DNA of 64,000 nt. Source: Dipylidium caninum (taxonomy: Eukaryota > Platyhelminthes > Cestoda > Cyclophyllidea > Dipylidiidae). The DNA is taken from NCBI GenBank assembly GCA_017562135.1, contig QEYB01000466.1, positions 496,001 through 560,000 of the forward strand, written 5' to 3'. This document shows positions 35,601-47,266 of this stretch, in pieces (position 1 is the stretch's first letter; each line of letters starts with the position of its first letter). The translations under genes and the position numbers were made by a program. Under the pieces are notes generated by a model. It was not told where the DNA came from, searched no databases, and saw only the letters and a list, made by a program, of their open reading frames with translations.

Positions 35601-38600
35601 CCAAGCACTCCCACATCCTCTTCTTCCCACCACGATCTTTAATTAAGCAAATGGGTTCTCTTGGATGCAGTACTCCGCATCATTGCTGATGGCCGAAAAG
35701 AGGGAAAGAAGAAAGTGAGGGGGCCTTGGCGACTGTCTCAACCACCATCATCGTCGTCTGTGCCACGAAATGGGAAAAGTCACCTGCCGCGTGGCCATCT
35801 TCAGCCTCAACTCAACTTCCCGATTTATGATCACCTTAAACCCCGTGACTGATGGTTTTTTTCAGCAGGCGTGAGAAGGGTGGCGGGGCAGAGGACGTTA
35901 ACACGACTTTAGGCGGAGCTTCCTCCCGACGCCTATTTAATGACTTGCCCAGCGCAGGCAATTAGGTCGGAGTGATGAGGCGGGCAGTGGAAAGACGGCA
36001 ACAATACCAGTTTAAGTGAGGATTCTGGCTTGAGGGACTGGCGATAGAACACGCTTGTGACTCAAAGTGAGCCTACATGCAGCCTGAAGCGTCCTCGAGT
36101 GTAAAAGTATGGCTTTGCGGTAAAATTCACTTTTCCCTGGGGCAGAAGAAGTGCCTTCCGTGTTGGAGTTGAGAGGATGGGATAAACGAGAAAATCAAAA
36201 AGAACTCTCCGACCTCTCGGCTCGGCGCCGCGACTTGTCGGGTCGGTGGGATGTTTGAGGAGGAAACTCGAGGAGAAAAAAGGGTGAAAAAAGGAAAAAG
36301 GGCGCGAGTCTCCCACACTCTAAGAGGGAGCCCTGTCGTCTAAGTTAAGGTAAGTATTTGTTGGTCGGAAAAATTTACGAGGTTGCATGATAAAAAAAAG
36401 GGAGGCAACATCGGTGCTCACATGTGCGTAGTTAAAAAATATTACACTTTTTCACCAGATACCCCATTAACCACACCCTCGCCCAGTTCCAAACCACCCC
36501 GAGTTAGCCTCATTTGTGGGTTCTCAACCAGTCCAAATCGTGTACAATCGAAGGACTGACGTTGAGACTGAGGGGCCACGTGGTTGGGCGGAGGCGAGGA
36601 AATGATTAACTCACCTCTCAGGTGACACAATGATGTCACGGCATTTGACGGTAATGACAAGGTGGATGTGAAAGGTACGATGATGGGGATGATTATGAGG
36701 GTAGTAATTGCGAACAGGAATCGGAGGTTGAGAAGGAGGAGGAGGCGGAGAAAAAGGCGGAGATGGCGCAGAAGAAGGCGGAGGAGGAAGCGGAGGAGGA
36801 GGCGGAGAAGGAGGAAAGGAAGAAGACTGACCTACCTAAAAACTGCGTTTTCTCCGCTGCCATAACAACCCCCATTAGGTCCTTGTTTGTCTCGCTTGAC
36901 ATCTGTACTCAAACAAGAAAGAAAGGCCTACTGACGAGGGGAGTGGAATGCGGAGGGGGGAGGGGGAAGTGGGAGAAGGGCAGCCGGGAGCGGGCGGTGT
37001 GGGACACCGATTAACTCAACATCGCTTCACTCCTGGTGCTAATTTGGTGAAAAAGACTTGATGAGGGAAACTTGAAACACTATCATTCATTTCTTCTACT
37101 TAACACACGGCAAATAGGCTTGTATCTTTAAGCCTATTCGGAGGAGGAATTTTGTCATTTGGCCATGTTAACAACCAAGGTGCGGTCTCCGCAGCACCGA
37201 TATATTTTGAATAGCCCCGAGGGGAATGCGTGTCGACGTGGGACTACTCTTGTTTTAACCACTCCTCGGAAGGCTGGACACGCAGTTACCTCGTCGAATG
37301 TGCGGGAATGTGGTCTTGGCACAGCCTGAGCTTACATTAATCATTCACCCAACTACCGGTTTCTTGGAGTTATATTGCGTTTAACCTAACGGAGAGCGTC
37401 AAAATCCTGCTGCGAGTGGTGAAGTACCTCGACTCCTGTCCACTTACCCAATAGTGGTCACGTGTTCCGATCATAAAATCGTGGTTGTAGGAAAGGGGAG
37501 TGGATACAAACTCGGGGAAGGGCGGAAGGAGGCGAGAGGAGGTGTGGGTCATGGAGAATAGAGGTGGTGAAAGTACCTGGAGCATGCTGGAAAACGCTGC
37601 GATGCCGTTTGGTCGGTCGACTGCGTCCGCAAAACTGTGGTACAAGTCACTGTTGTAGGCATACAACTGCAGCTGCAGAATGAGGAAGAGAGGAGTGAGA
37701 ACTTATGCGGCTGATGCAGAGCGAAAAATCAGGGCGACATGGAAGAAGGAACGTTAATATGAGCAATTTTTTAACTTTACAACGGGATGGGTTTGTAGAA
37801 GCTGACCTCTCCGGGATAAGCGAAGGAGTTGACACGGTGCTCCGAGCCCCGATCGGTGGCGGAGCCGAATTTCAGCCGCATCTCACTCAAACGGTAGGTG
37901 TACGAGAGCGGTCCACCCGAAAAAGTGATGACACCGAAGATTACGGCGAAGAGAAGGTCGTGGCCGGCGTTTTCTACGGAAATGGTGAGCTAAGGAAAGG
38001 GGTGGAAGATTTCAGGCACAAGGAGGGACGGAAAGATTTATTGACTAGGCGGAAACGAGACGATGTGATGATTGAAATCCGTCCCTCGATAAGCATTCTC
38101 CGAAGTAGATGATCTGAGAGGTGATGGGAGGACCTGACAGTGAGTAGGACAATGACAATGATGGATGAGGACAAGAGTGGAACTATTTCAGCGGTGAGAA
38201 AGATGATATGGAGGCGAAAGGAGCTATGAAGATCTGGAGTGGAGCAGATCTGTTACCCATACTACAGAATTACACAGGCCTCATTCTCTACCAAAGTCTA
38301 CAAGCATGTTTACTTCAACACTTTTGTAAATTGGGCAAACAAGGAGACCCACTCAAGGAGAGACTCATTAATTGTCTTGTGAATAAGTTTTTCTGCATTA
38401 CTAAAGAACACGCATCTTGGCTAGGAGGTAGGTGAGGTAGGGAAGAAGAAAGAAGGAACCCCGATTCTGGTTTAAACGCCAAATCTTGTGTCGAAGGATA
38501 GTAAAAACAAGTGCACTCTGATGCGGAAGAATTGAGTGTTAGGGGAGCAAGGCCAAGATGAGAGGTTAATATGAAAATGTTCGACAAGAAGGCAAATTTT

Positions 38601-41600
38601 GCCTAGTAAATTGCTCGCTGGGGCTAAAATTATTGAAAAACAGGTAGAATAGTTAAGGAGGTTTGTAATGATTGAAACTTCCTTCGTCGTATTCACGCAA
38701 AAGAAGGAAATATGAGAGATAAGCACTATTTAAGATTATCCTAAAGGAGTTATTATAAACAAGGGTTTCTGTGGGAGAAGGGAATTTCTCAACCTTAGCC
38801 TCAATCATTTACAGTGATCCGAAAAAGGACACCAAAAACGCAAGGTGACTCATTCGAATAAACAAACTGTTCATGGAAATATTTTCAGTAACCTGAAGCA
38901 GGGACAACTTGAAAAATTTCCCGCTTTCTTCAAATAAGAAGTTCATTTTATAGCATAGCAAACTTTAAATAACATAAAATGCACTACTAACACAAGACTG
39001 TACTCCTACTCAACAATAAATATTTTGTTTGCGTTGTTCACCCTGTCTTTATCGCAAATAAGAATCCTTTGTTGCGGTTAGCCTTTTTAAACGTCGCAAT
39101 GTAGTTATGGTTAAATTAGCTTTCCTTCCTTTGGATAAGTTAATTTATTTATCCATCCCGCAAATCCCCGATGGACTTTAGTATCTGTCCTGCGCTGCAG
39201 TATGTCACATTTCCTTTTCGCACAGAGACATATATATGGTACGGCAGGGTTATATTTGTTCCCCAAAAGTTTAAAGAAATTAAAAAAGTTTTTCAACCGG
39301 TTTAATGCTCTAAGAAAGGGTGCATGGGGTTACGTGTGCCTGCGCAGCGATGACATTCGCGACCGCCCGAGCAGTCATCATTTACCACTCCCGTGGCTGG
39401 AATTTGGTGATGAAAATAATTTATCCTTCCTACTAATGCTGTCAACTTGTAATATTTTACTTTGTCCACATCGGTCATTACCACTGACAAAAATGGGAAC
39501 AGTCGGAGCAGCCTACATTCCGTGTATGGTTTTGGACACAGGCGTCTTATTTTCTCAGCAGTCTTGTGTAGCCGTAGCCGAACAAATAAAACATGTCGCA
39601 TCATTTGGACACAAGATACAAGCGAAGCAAATTGCTGTATGTAGTAAGGTGTAAATGTGGTAAGAATGGAAAAGATAAATGGTTATTCGTGTAAGTCGTA
39701 ATGTACCTAGACAAACAATAGAGGCATCTGGAGGGAAGACAAGCGATCAAAATAATACCGTTTTGTATACAACGTAAATTGATCTCCACGGAGCATAATA
39801 ATACTGCGGATTTCATAGATGTCCCCAATCAATTTGCTCAAAAATTCTCTACTAGAAGTGTGATCTGCTTTAATCTGTGTATTTATCCACAAAATCGTTT
39901 CCAATAGAATTGTAATCATGGGATAATATAGCTGCAATGAGCTTGTAAGTTGCTTGGATATAAAATACTTCTCTTTCGCTTTTCCAGCGTGTACCTGTTT
40001 GACACCTGTCAATATTACTGGTTTATTAACAATTGGAAGAGAAGGGTAGTTCAGCTACTTATAAGTCGATTTCGAAGCGACAGTAACTCGGCCTGAGGAG
40101 AATTTACGCTTTGCGTGTTATAAACAAAGTGGCGCTATAAATAGATTTTAGTGTCGAAATACCCTCAACATCTCATCCTTTTTCGGCCATAGGAATAAAA
40201 ATTGTCACACTTTAAACAGCCCCAAATACGTGCTCTACTCGATTCGACTAATGCCCGGTTAAAAGGGACTTGTATGAGAACAAAACTGGACACTTTAGAT
40301 AGGCTGAAAGCTTACATCCGCAAAAAGTAGTAAAGGTACGGAAGGACGACTGTTTGAGGGCAATGGTGCCAGCACAGCAATAAAACATAATTGTATTGCT
40401 GTAACGTCGAACATTAGACTTGTCGGTTACTCACCCTCTCTCTCACATTCATCCTGCCTGTCTCTTTCACCAGAAGCCCGACATTGTTAACGCGAATTAA
40501 CTTAATGCTATTTTACTTAGAGACTGCATGTTTGCAAGTTTCGCCTATTTTTGATTTGTAGACTAATGATTGTCTTTTTTGTACAGTCTCGCTTTAAAGT
40601 GTAGGACGAAGACTATTTCACTATTTAACTCGAAACTGTCTGCTTTTCACTGTCACTATACAATTACTTTCATACATCATCCTGATAGATGTAAAAAGTG
40701 TATTGTAAGTGGCTCATCCAAAATTTTCCCTTTAGCCTGTTCTTCAAAAAAAAGTTCTTACAAAGATTTTCCTTGAATCTTCTTCTTTATTGAATGGTTA
40801 AATGAGCAAAAGGCGTAGGAATACCAGGAGCTTGTGGAATTCACTACTGTCCCATAGCTGCTCCAGTCAAAAAAGCCCGACGAAAAGTTGTAAAAACTGA
40901 AGTGCGTGTTTGTTATCTCGATTGCACCACTTCAATCGGGAATTAAGCAATGACAAGAAGACTTCGGCATTCTAATCAACTAATTGTATCTTCTTGTTTG
41001 CTGAAATTATAACAATGACAAAAGTTAAACATATCTAATTTTGTGCCTCCGAGGTAAATAAGAAGAGATGGTTCTAAATTTTGTTCCCATTGACATAATT
41101 TTTGTTTTTTGTTTTATACAACAACACAAAATACTGCCAATTTGGTTGAAGGACGTGGGTGGTTAAATGGCAGCTCGGGGTCCTGAGAGAGGATAGGGGT
41201 AAACGTCAAATCGAAAAGTTTGGCAAACTACGGTTTGGCAAAAAGCAATTAGAAAACAAAAAGCCACACGGACAATGGTCAAAGCCAAACAAAAGTTACG
41301 ATAGATGAAAAACGAAAAGTACATATTATTTGAGCGGCCTTATGTGCAACCACTTAAGATTCGAAATATTATTTGTGCTTTGTTCCTTTAGTTGGATAAT
41401 GACGCGATCTAAAAAATAACCTTACTCACTTGCTGATCGGCACCTTGTAACTTGACGGGGTGTAGGGATAAATCAAAGATGAGGGCATCGGTGATGATGT
41501 CAATCGGAGATTGGCGTCTGCCGTGCTTGCATGTAGTCAAATCCTCGGCTTTCATCAGGGACCTGTCTGCTGCTTCCGTAAACCCCGCAATCACGAGTGC

Positions 41601-44600
41601 CAACGTAGCTGAAGTGGTTGACAATGATATGATATGATAATAAACCCCAGGGCACGATGTACAAACTTCCCAATTGTGAAGTGTCCGGACAGATTAAGCT
41701 GCGCACTCCACAAACCTCACTCATTGTGTTCGACGCCATTTTTCTACCGCCCGAACCCTAATACTGTAATCTCTATTCTTCTTATTTACAGCGCATAATG
41801 AGGAAAGAAACCCAAACTTACGTTCTATTAACATTAACATCAAAATTGAGAGTGATGATCACACTTCCTGATCGTTTTTCCTCCCTTCCCCCCCACACCC
41901 TCCGGGCTTACACCGCCCTCTGTCTGTTTTGCTGACGCTAGACCCACTCCTCATCTGTCATTTGTCAACCATTGCTTCCTAATTGGGTGTTGGCAGTAGA
42001 GTTTGTGATGAAAGGTCCAAAAAACCTGCGACCAGTTTTTTACGTGTAGAGGCCATGGGGGAGGCTATAATTAAGACTTTTCTGAAAGCGAAAGAAGGGG
42101 GAGCGGTGGAATCTAATGAGATGGGGGAAAGGAGAGGCTTCACAATTACTGATAGGTAAAGTACTCAACCGTATGTCAAAGTCTTAAAAATATTTTCCAT
42201 TCTCTTGCGGTCTACGTGTCCTCCGCCTCTCTCCCGCACATGCCCCACCACCCCGGGATATTTTTATTCAAGTTTTCCAGTTCTTCTATTAGACTTAAGG
42301 TAAATCTGTGGATGTAGGCGACAAACATGAAGACTTCTACAACGAAATTGGAGAATAATACGCCATGCCCCATTGAACTCAATCTTCTTTTCGTGCAGGC
42401 TTAATCTTACAAAGAAAGTGTTAACCGTCACGTAGCCCTTCTCAGTTGCATATGCTCCTTTTCCTTCAAAGCCACTACCAAATTCAATTTCTAACGCCGT
42501 TAGAACGTCGTGATTGGAAATGTCTCCCCTTTTCTCCCTCATTACTCTCTCCTTCTCTCTCGCTCGCAGTTTGTCTCGCCTCTCTTTCCTAAATCCTCTT
42601 CCCCCCCATGTTATGACATCATAAGGTGACTTTGTGAACTGTGGGATTTTTGTGCTAACACACGAGCAGTCTAATTAATAGGCGCATCCGTTCACCTGAG
42701 GCAACAGTGAGGCCGTAGCAATAAACGTGGGGTAAATTAACTCGGTGTGTAGTCGCCCTGCCCCGGAGTACCTTTACGGGCAAGAGGAGACAGCGGCAAG
42801 TCTCGTGCACATAAGATAACCTTTGACAAATCAAGGGTGTTAATAAAAGATCTCGCTTCCCCCCCTCCCACCCCCTGGGCACCCTCGAGTCGGGAACGCG
42901 AGGTAAATTGGTGCTTCGACAGTTGACAGTCTTAACCGGACAGTTTGGCCACTGGTTCACTGGTCTGGCGCCAATTTATGCTTCTCCATCTCACATTTCT
43001 CGACTGTCGTGTTACACAATTTGTATTTCCCACTTTTACTTGTGTGTAGGGCTAACATGACCACGGATAAAAAGGCAAATTCCTCGGAGGCAACTTTTTT
43101 CCTCAACCATAGTGGTGACTTTGGAGTTCTTAGAGTCAGGATGTTGCCAGGTAAAGGTGTATATGAGCGGCGAAAGGGGAAAGGAACATGTTTGGGGCTC
43201 TGGCCCGGTACGCACACTTCCGACGCCCCGCATCCGCCGTGGTGGAGTGGAGGCGGCGAGTGAGGGCACCGCTTCGAGTTAAATAGTCTTGCTTGTTTAA
43301 CAATCTTCCCGCCGCTGGTCCGCCTCAACTGAGGTCCTAGTAAATACAACTGAAGCGTTTAATTAACTCGAGTATCTCGCGCCCTCCGTTAGGAGGCATG
43401 AAAAAGTGTAGCCTTGGCAGAAAATGGCGGCTATGTTAATAAGGCGAAATGGATACCTCAGTGGCTTAAGCTTTTCCTTAGCCTCTTTTTTTCCTCACGA
43501 AACAAGTTGAAGTGTTGAGCTTTCGTGCCAAGCAGAGTTACGCAAGTACGAAGGTGAGATTAACCTTAGGGCAATCGCCACTACAACCACCTGGCTTTCC
43601 CCTTTATTAACACATTCTTCCGATTATTACGTGGGGCGGATTAACTTGACATTTTGTAGAAAGTTGCATCGAGGCGAGTATTTTTGTGCCCCGAGTGGCC
43701 TACATTGCCTCCCATTGGAGTCGCTTTCCTATGAGGCTGAGTGGGAGCCGGAAGGGAAAGAAGAAAAGCCGGGGAAAAGAAATTGAATGACCGTGTTTTG
43801 GCCCTTTATAAACAGCCTTACGGCCTTTTGGAGAGGATGAAAGACAGGGAAATCTCCTCAATTTTGGTAAGGGAAGGGCAAAACGACAGCTGTTATGACA
43901 CAAGTGAAAATGGTGTGGTTGCCGTGATTTTGAGGCCCCTCAGAAACTTAGAGAGGCGTTAGAGTATCCTCCTACCACGGCACCTCTCCCGCCTAAAAGG
44001 TGCCATCGAAACACATTTCTCCAAAAATATATACATATTTTTGCCTTCTCCTTTATCTGCGGAGCCTGGTGAATTAGCCTGTGCCCATTCGACCCACCCT
44101 CAGCTCCCGCCCCCTTCCTCCCGCCCCCACACCCACATGTTTCCTAACGCCGTTTGGGACATGTGGCCAAAACATCGCTAAAACATGCGAAAAAGCCGCT
44201 TTTTCAAATAATGACACATTAAATTGTGTTGAGACATTTTTAGACATAACCACAGACCAATCAAACCTTAATGGTGCTCTCGAGGCAGCCGGAACGGTTA
44301 ATTAGAGATTTAGGGTTGGAGATTCGAGTATACTTGGGGGCGGAGTGGGATGGAGAACTCCAGGGTCGAATCAGGCAGGCCATGAGGATGCTCTTGTGTA
44401 ATTTGTGAGTTCCCCTCCAGCTCTGTCAGTCGCCTTCATGGCGTACGCGCGGTAAGGGGTCAGTTAATTAGACAGCTTTTACTGTTCACTCCACCAATGA
44501 TTACTTAACACCAGCCTCAGCAGAGATTGCTTTTGTTGATAAGGCAGGAAATGGTCTGGGGTTTAAGGGTTCAACTGAGATTAAAGTTGGCCAGGAAAGG

Positions 44601-44741
44601 CGGTACGAGTAGGAGTAGGAGGAGGCACAGGCGGCGAGATACGGTAATTAAACACGCTAGCATAAAAATGTTGAAGTAATCAAAACAGCATGAAAAGGAA
44701 AAAATGGCGAGGCGACTTACACCAGACCAAGAATGAAATCT
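32437..44741 (-). CDS. Carbonic-anhydrase-related protein (CA10/CA11 type), catalytically dead
   Basis: The conceptual protein follows vertebrate CA10 closely: GLVSLMKAEDLTTCKHG, RRQSPIDI, ENAGHDLLF, FSGGPLSYTYRLSEMRL, YAYNSDLYHSF, MTYEGSLPFPSCAETVTW and DNFRPVNPLNNRSVRTNI. Active carbonic anhydrases bind zinc through three histidines (94, 96 and 119 in CA2 numbering). Here the aligned residues are Arg (37876-37878), Lys (37870-37872) and Gln (37667-37669), so CO2 hydration should be impossible. CA10/CA11 keep only the second histidine. The cysteine pair of extracellular family members (TTC and PSC) is retained, suggesting a secreted or cell-surface ligand. Vertebrate CA10/11 bind neurexins; a similar role is inference. 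The signal peptide exon is not identified. One internal junction (34154 to 37577) is unresolved by one base of phase. Confidence 0.9.
33430..33584 (-). CDS. CA-related gene exon
   Basis: The acceptor is CTTCCCTTTCAG|GC (phase 1) and the donor AAAGAG|GTACCC (phase 0). It encodes KFHLKGIELQALFP, YMTYEGSLPFPSCAETV and TWIILNRSIQIS, matching CA10's YLLQGLNIEELYP, FITYDGSMTIPPCYETA and SWIIMNKPVYIT. It carries the second cysteine of the expected disulfide. Confidence 0.95.
33790..33805. repeat. Poly-C tract
   Basis: A run of 13 C within a C-rich stretch in an intron of the CA-related gene. Confidence 0.7.
34059..34154 (-). CDS. CA-related gene exon, left acceptor unresolved
   Basis: The donor CACCGCG|GTGTCT (phase 1) joins the next exon to give QIHRGNKFHLKGIEL, as expected for the domain. 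The frame reads IVVALNDLSNFADQIHR. The best acceptor (CACCTCGGTCGTCAG) gives phase 1, while the upstream exon ends in phase 0. The segment is also about nine residues longer than in vertebrates. A further tiny exon or another acceptor is likely. Confidence 0.6.
34275..34484 (-). other. Unidentified 69-codon open frame in the CA-related gene intron
   Basis: A basic, non-repetitive frame with ATG (GCGGCTAAAATGG context) containing LTKLTFSQFHREFVKVV. No family is recognised. It lies on the same strand as the surrounding gene, between two of its exons, and could be chance or a repeat fragment. Confidence 0.15.
36718..36830. repeat. Purine-rich GGA/GCG low-complexity tract
   Basis: Imperfect repeats of GGAGGC- and GAAGGC-like units on the plus strand inside a CA-related gene intron. 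One plus frame reads as Glu/Ala/Lys-rich sequence such as AEEEAEEEAEKEERKK with an acidic lead-in; another is Arg-only. Most simply a simple-sequence repeat. Confidence 0.75.
37577..37672 (-). CDS. CA-related gene exon, third zinc ligand position
   Basis: The acceptor is CATTCTGCAG|CTG (phase 0) and the donor CTCCAG|GTACTT (phase 0), 32 codons. LQLYAYNSDLYHSFADAV and PNGIAAFSSMLQ match CA10 VQLIHYNHELYTNVTEAA and PNGLVVVSIFIK. The Gln replaces the third zinc histidine of active enzymes. Confidence 0.95.
37807..37989 (-). CDS. CA-related gene exon with altered zinc site
   Basis: The acceptor is CTTTCCTTAG|CTC (phase 0) and the donor GGAGAG|GTCAGC (phase 0), 61 codons. It encodes LTISVENAGHDLLF, FSGGPLSYTYRLSEMRLKFG and SEHRVNSFAYPGE, aligning with CA10 [36 protein letters not shown] and SEHLLNGQAFSGE. 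RLK replaces the HxH zinc ligands of active enzymes. Confidence 0.95.
37990..41429 (-). other. CA-related gene intron (3.4 kb)
   Basis: The intron sits between phase-0 exons. A plus-strand frame of 150 codons (39202-39654) is the longest open stretch and matches no family I know; the opposite strand is also open there. Otherwise empty. Confidence 0.55.
41430..41562 (-). CDS. CA-related gene exon (N-terminal part of domain)
   Basis: The acceptor is GCAGCAGACAG|G (phase 2) and the donor CAGCAA|GTGAGT (phase 0). It encodes CKHGRRQSPIDIITD and ends HPVKLQGADQQ, a clear match to CA10's CSVGKRQSPVNIETS. It contains the first cysteine of the expected disulfide. Confidence 0.93.
41563..44720 (-). 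other. CA-related gene intron (3.2 kb)
   Basis: The phase-2 intron follows the micro-exon. No coding, RNA or mobile feature is recognised; the sequence contains several C-rich and purine-rich stretches. Confidence 0.5.
44721..44741 (-). CDS. CA-related gene 21-nt micro-exon
   Basis: The acceptor is TACGCTTAACAG and the donor TCTGGT|GTAAGT. The 21 nt enter and leave in phase 2 and encode DFILGLV. Joined to the next exon this gives FILGLVSLMKAEDLTTCK, in register with vertebrate FWGLVNSAWNLC. A longer exon upstream is closed by a TGA in this frame. Confidence 0.65.
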
Positions 44742-46281
44742 CTGTTAAGCGTATTCCCACAAAACAGGAGTACATTGCACCTTGATCAGTAAAGTCTGAG
44801 AGGCGAGTTGAGGAGTATGTACATGACTTGCAGTCCGTCATAACCGGACGCTTCGGGGGGAGAGGTGGGTAAAAGCGGTCCAGGAGCCAATCTTCAAGGT
44901 GGTGGACATGCTCAAGGCTCAATGGGGTAGGTGTCGGTGGCGTTGGGGTGCATCAACTTATTGGTTTGCTTAAAGCCGCGGTATTTGAAGGCATGGTCAC
45001 GCCTCAGTCTCTAGTAGCGCCAATTGACCAATCGCAGGACAGTGTCATCAGAGCCAAAACCTAATTGGCTGTTATTCGGACTACAAATAGCATAATTAGG
45101 AAGAATTTCATCTATTTTAATTGTAAAGCTGATGTAATAAATTTGTCTCCCCACCCCCCGTGTGGCAATATCACGCCTGTTTAGGTGACAGGGCAATTCA
45201 GTGCTAAGTATCTATTAAAATTGTGTCTGAAAAGGGGTTTTAAAGGAGCGAGTAATGTGAAATGGGAATTTGAAGATTTATAGGGCCTGTGGTGGAGATG
45301 CATTCCATCCTCTTATCCCTTTTTCCTATTCTTTCACTCGTTCATCGGGACTGACGTTGCCGCCTTGTGTGAGCTTTCACTCAGGCCATCTTATCAGCAA
45401 AGACAGGCATTACCATTTCCCCCTTGTCACCTACCTTCTGGACAACATTTGTTTTGTTTCCTTCTTTCTCCTTAGGAGTATCCGTTACTCTTGATCCGTC
45501 AAGTCACACGCCACCCGAGTCAGTCGACCTCAGTGGCCTAACCGCTGGGTAGATTAGTGCCATTAACGCTCCAACAGGAAGGGGAACAGAGTTTAAACTC
45601 AATATCTCCACTTCGGCTGCAATTAGCCAAAAGAACTAATCTCTTTCGCAGGGACTGTGCGGTCATGAAGGACGGGCATAACAAATGACCCTGACTTTTC
45701 CCACTCTCACTAAAGCCATTTTTGTTCTGATCTTGTTCCCTAAGTAACTGAGACCCGGAAAACATCGAGAATCGAATGGCGGAATTGGGCGGAATTTAAC
45801 CTACTACGAGGCGAGAGACGCACTCACTTAGGGAAAGGTTAGATGACAGCGGGGGCAAAGTAACACCTTACGTTGTCGGTAACTTATTTATTAAAAAGCG
45901 AAAAGTTGACACGCTTTCGACAGATGCAAATATTGGACCAACCAATCGGAGGTGGAGACGGAGGAGGAGGAGGAGGCGGAGGAGAAAGAACTTCTATTTC
46001 ACAGAAGCATGAGTCAGGTAGCAGCACAAATTCTCTACCCCTCCGCGAGAATAATCAAAAGAAGACGCATTTACGTTCACTAAGAGTCACGAAAGTCATC
46101 TTCTTCTGCCCTGTTTATGTTTAGAGAAGGCGAATTTTTTGTCCAGATCATAGTATTTTGGATCGAAGGGAATTTGGGCAATGCTATTTTACCCGCCTTG
46201 TGGTGGGTACACTCTACCACCGGTTTTACTTTATCACCCAAATGCAGAACACTGGAAGGAGGCAACTCCCCTCAAGATCAT

Positions 46282-46308
46282 GCGTGTGTATGTGTGTGTG
46301 TGTGCGTG
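46282..46308. repeat. GT microsatellite
   Basis: Imperfect GT repeat, GTGTGTATGTGTGTGTGTGT followed by GCGTGTG. Confidence 0.85.
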
Positions 46309-47242
46309 TGAGAAGTGGCGAGTCCGGGAAAGAGGCGGCTACAAGCGGGCGCGAAATACGGTGAGGGAGAAAAGGCCGAGCGTGTGATCTGTTTTCCCCC
46401 AATTTCAAGCACTAACTAGACTTTGCGTGCGGGACAATTCCAATCACCGGAGGTGTTGGTGGTTGGGCGAGGGAGAGGGGAGAGGGGAGAGAGCGCGGGG
46501 CGGAACGTGGAGGAGGCGAGAGAATAAATAACGTCTTCTAGCTGTTTCGCCCAATTCGAATCGGCTGAATAGGCCTTTTATGCGGCAGAATGGCCGAGTA
46601 ATTCTTTTTGGGAATGACTAGAAATATGTTAAGACGAACGGAAGCTCGCATTTTTCCCCACCCGGGGTGGAGGAGTGGAGGGCGCTGAAAGAGAAATTGG
46701 GTAGGTAAGTGAACCTTAAATTTGCAAAGCACTCATGACCATCAAAAGGGCATATAGGCCTCTGAAATCGTCAGTTTTTTACATAAACTGAATAGGTGCT
46801 GCGTCGCATATGTGTGACACTTAAAGTTTTTTTCCCCCAATGAACCACTGGAACTCGTTTGTGTCATGTGTCTGTAGCAAGGGAGAAGCCGCCTCGGTCC
46901 TCCTCGCCCTCCTCTCAGCCCCATAGTGGTGGCCTGAAATCGTTTTAAACAGAAGGGCTTCCTTGTCTAAATAGAGAAATCCTCTGCTGTTCACCGTCAT
47001 TATCACCACTGTTAGTTTTTATCAACACCAAAAACCAGTTGGAAGGAGACTTTGCCGAGCTCCTCCCCCGCTGTGAAACACAAATACACCGCTTCGCATG
47101 GACTGGGGGAAAATAGCGGTGTCGTCAGAGTTTCAACTCTAAGTTAGCATCAGCCACGGGTTTTTTATGTGCCTTTGAGATTACGAGTGGTAAAATGACT
47201 TTTGGACATGGGGAGGTGGGACAGACCGACGGGAGGGCGGGT

Positions 47243-47266
47243 GGACGGACGGACGGACGGACGAGC
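47243..47266. repeat. GGAC tetranucleotide array
   Basis: Tandem GGAC units, five or more, within a GC-rich stretch. Confidence 0.85.

Noticed and set aside
36692..36865. Arg-rich plus-strand frame through the GGA tract
   Set aside because: Pure simple-sequence translation with no flanking protein-like sequence in that frame.
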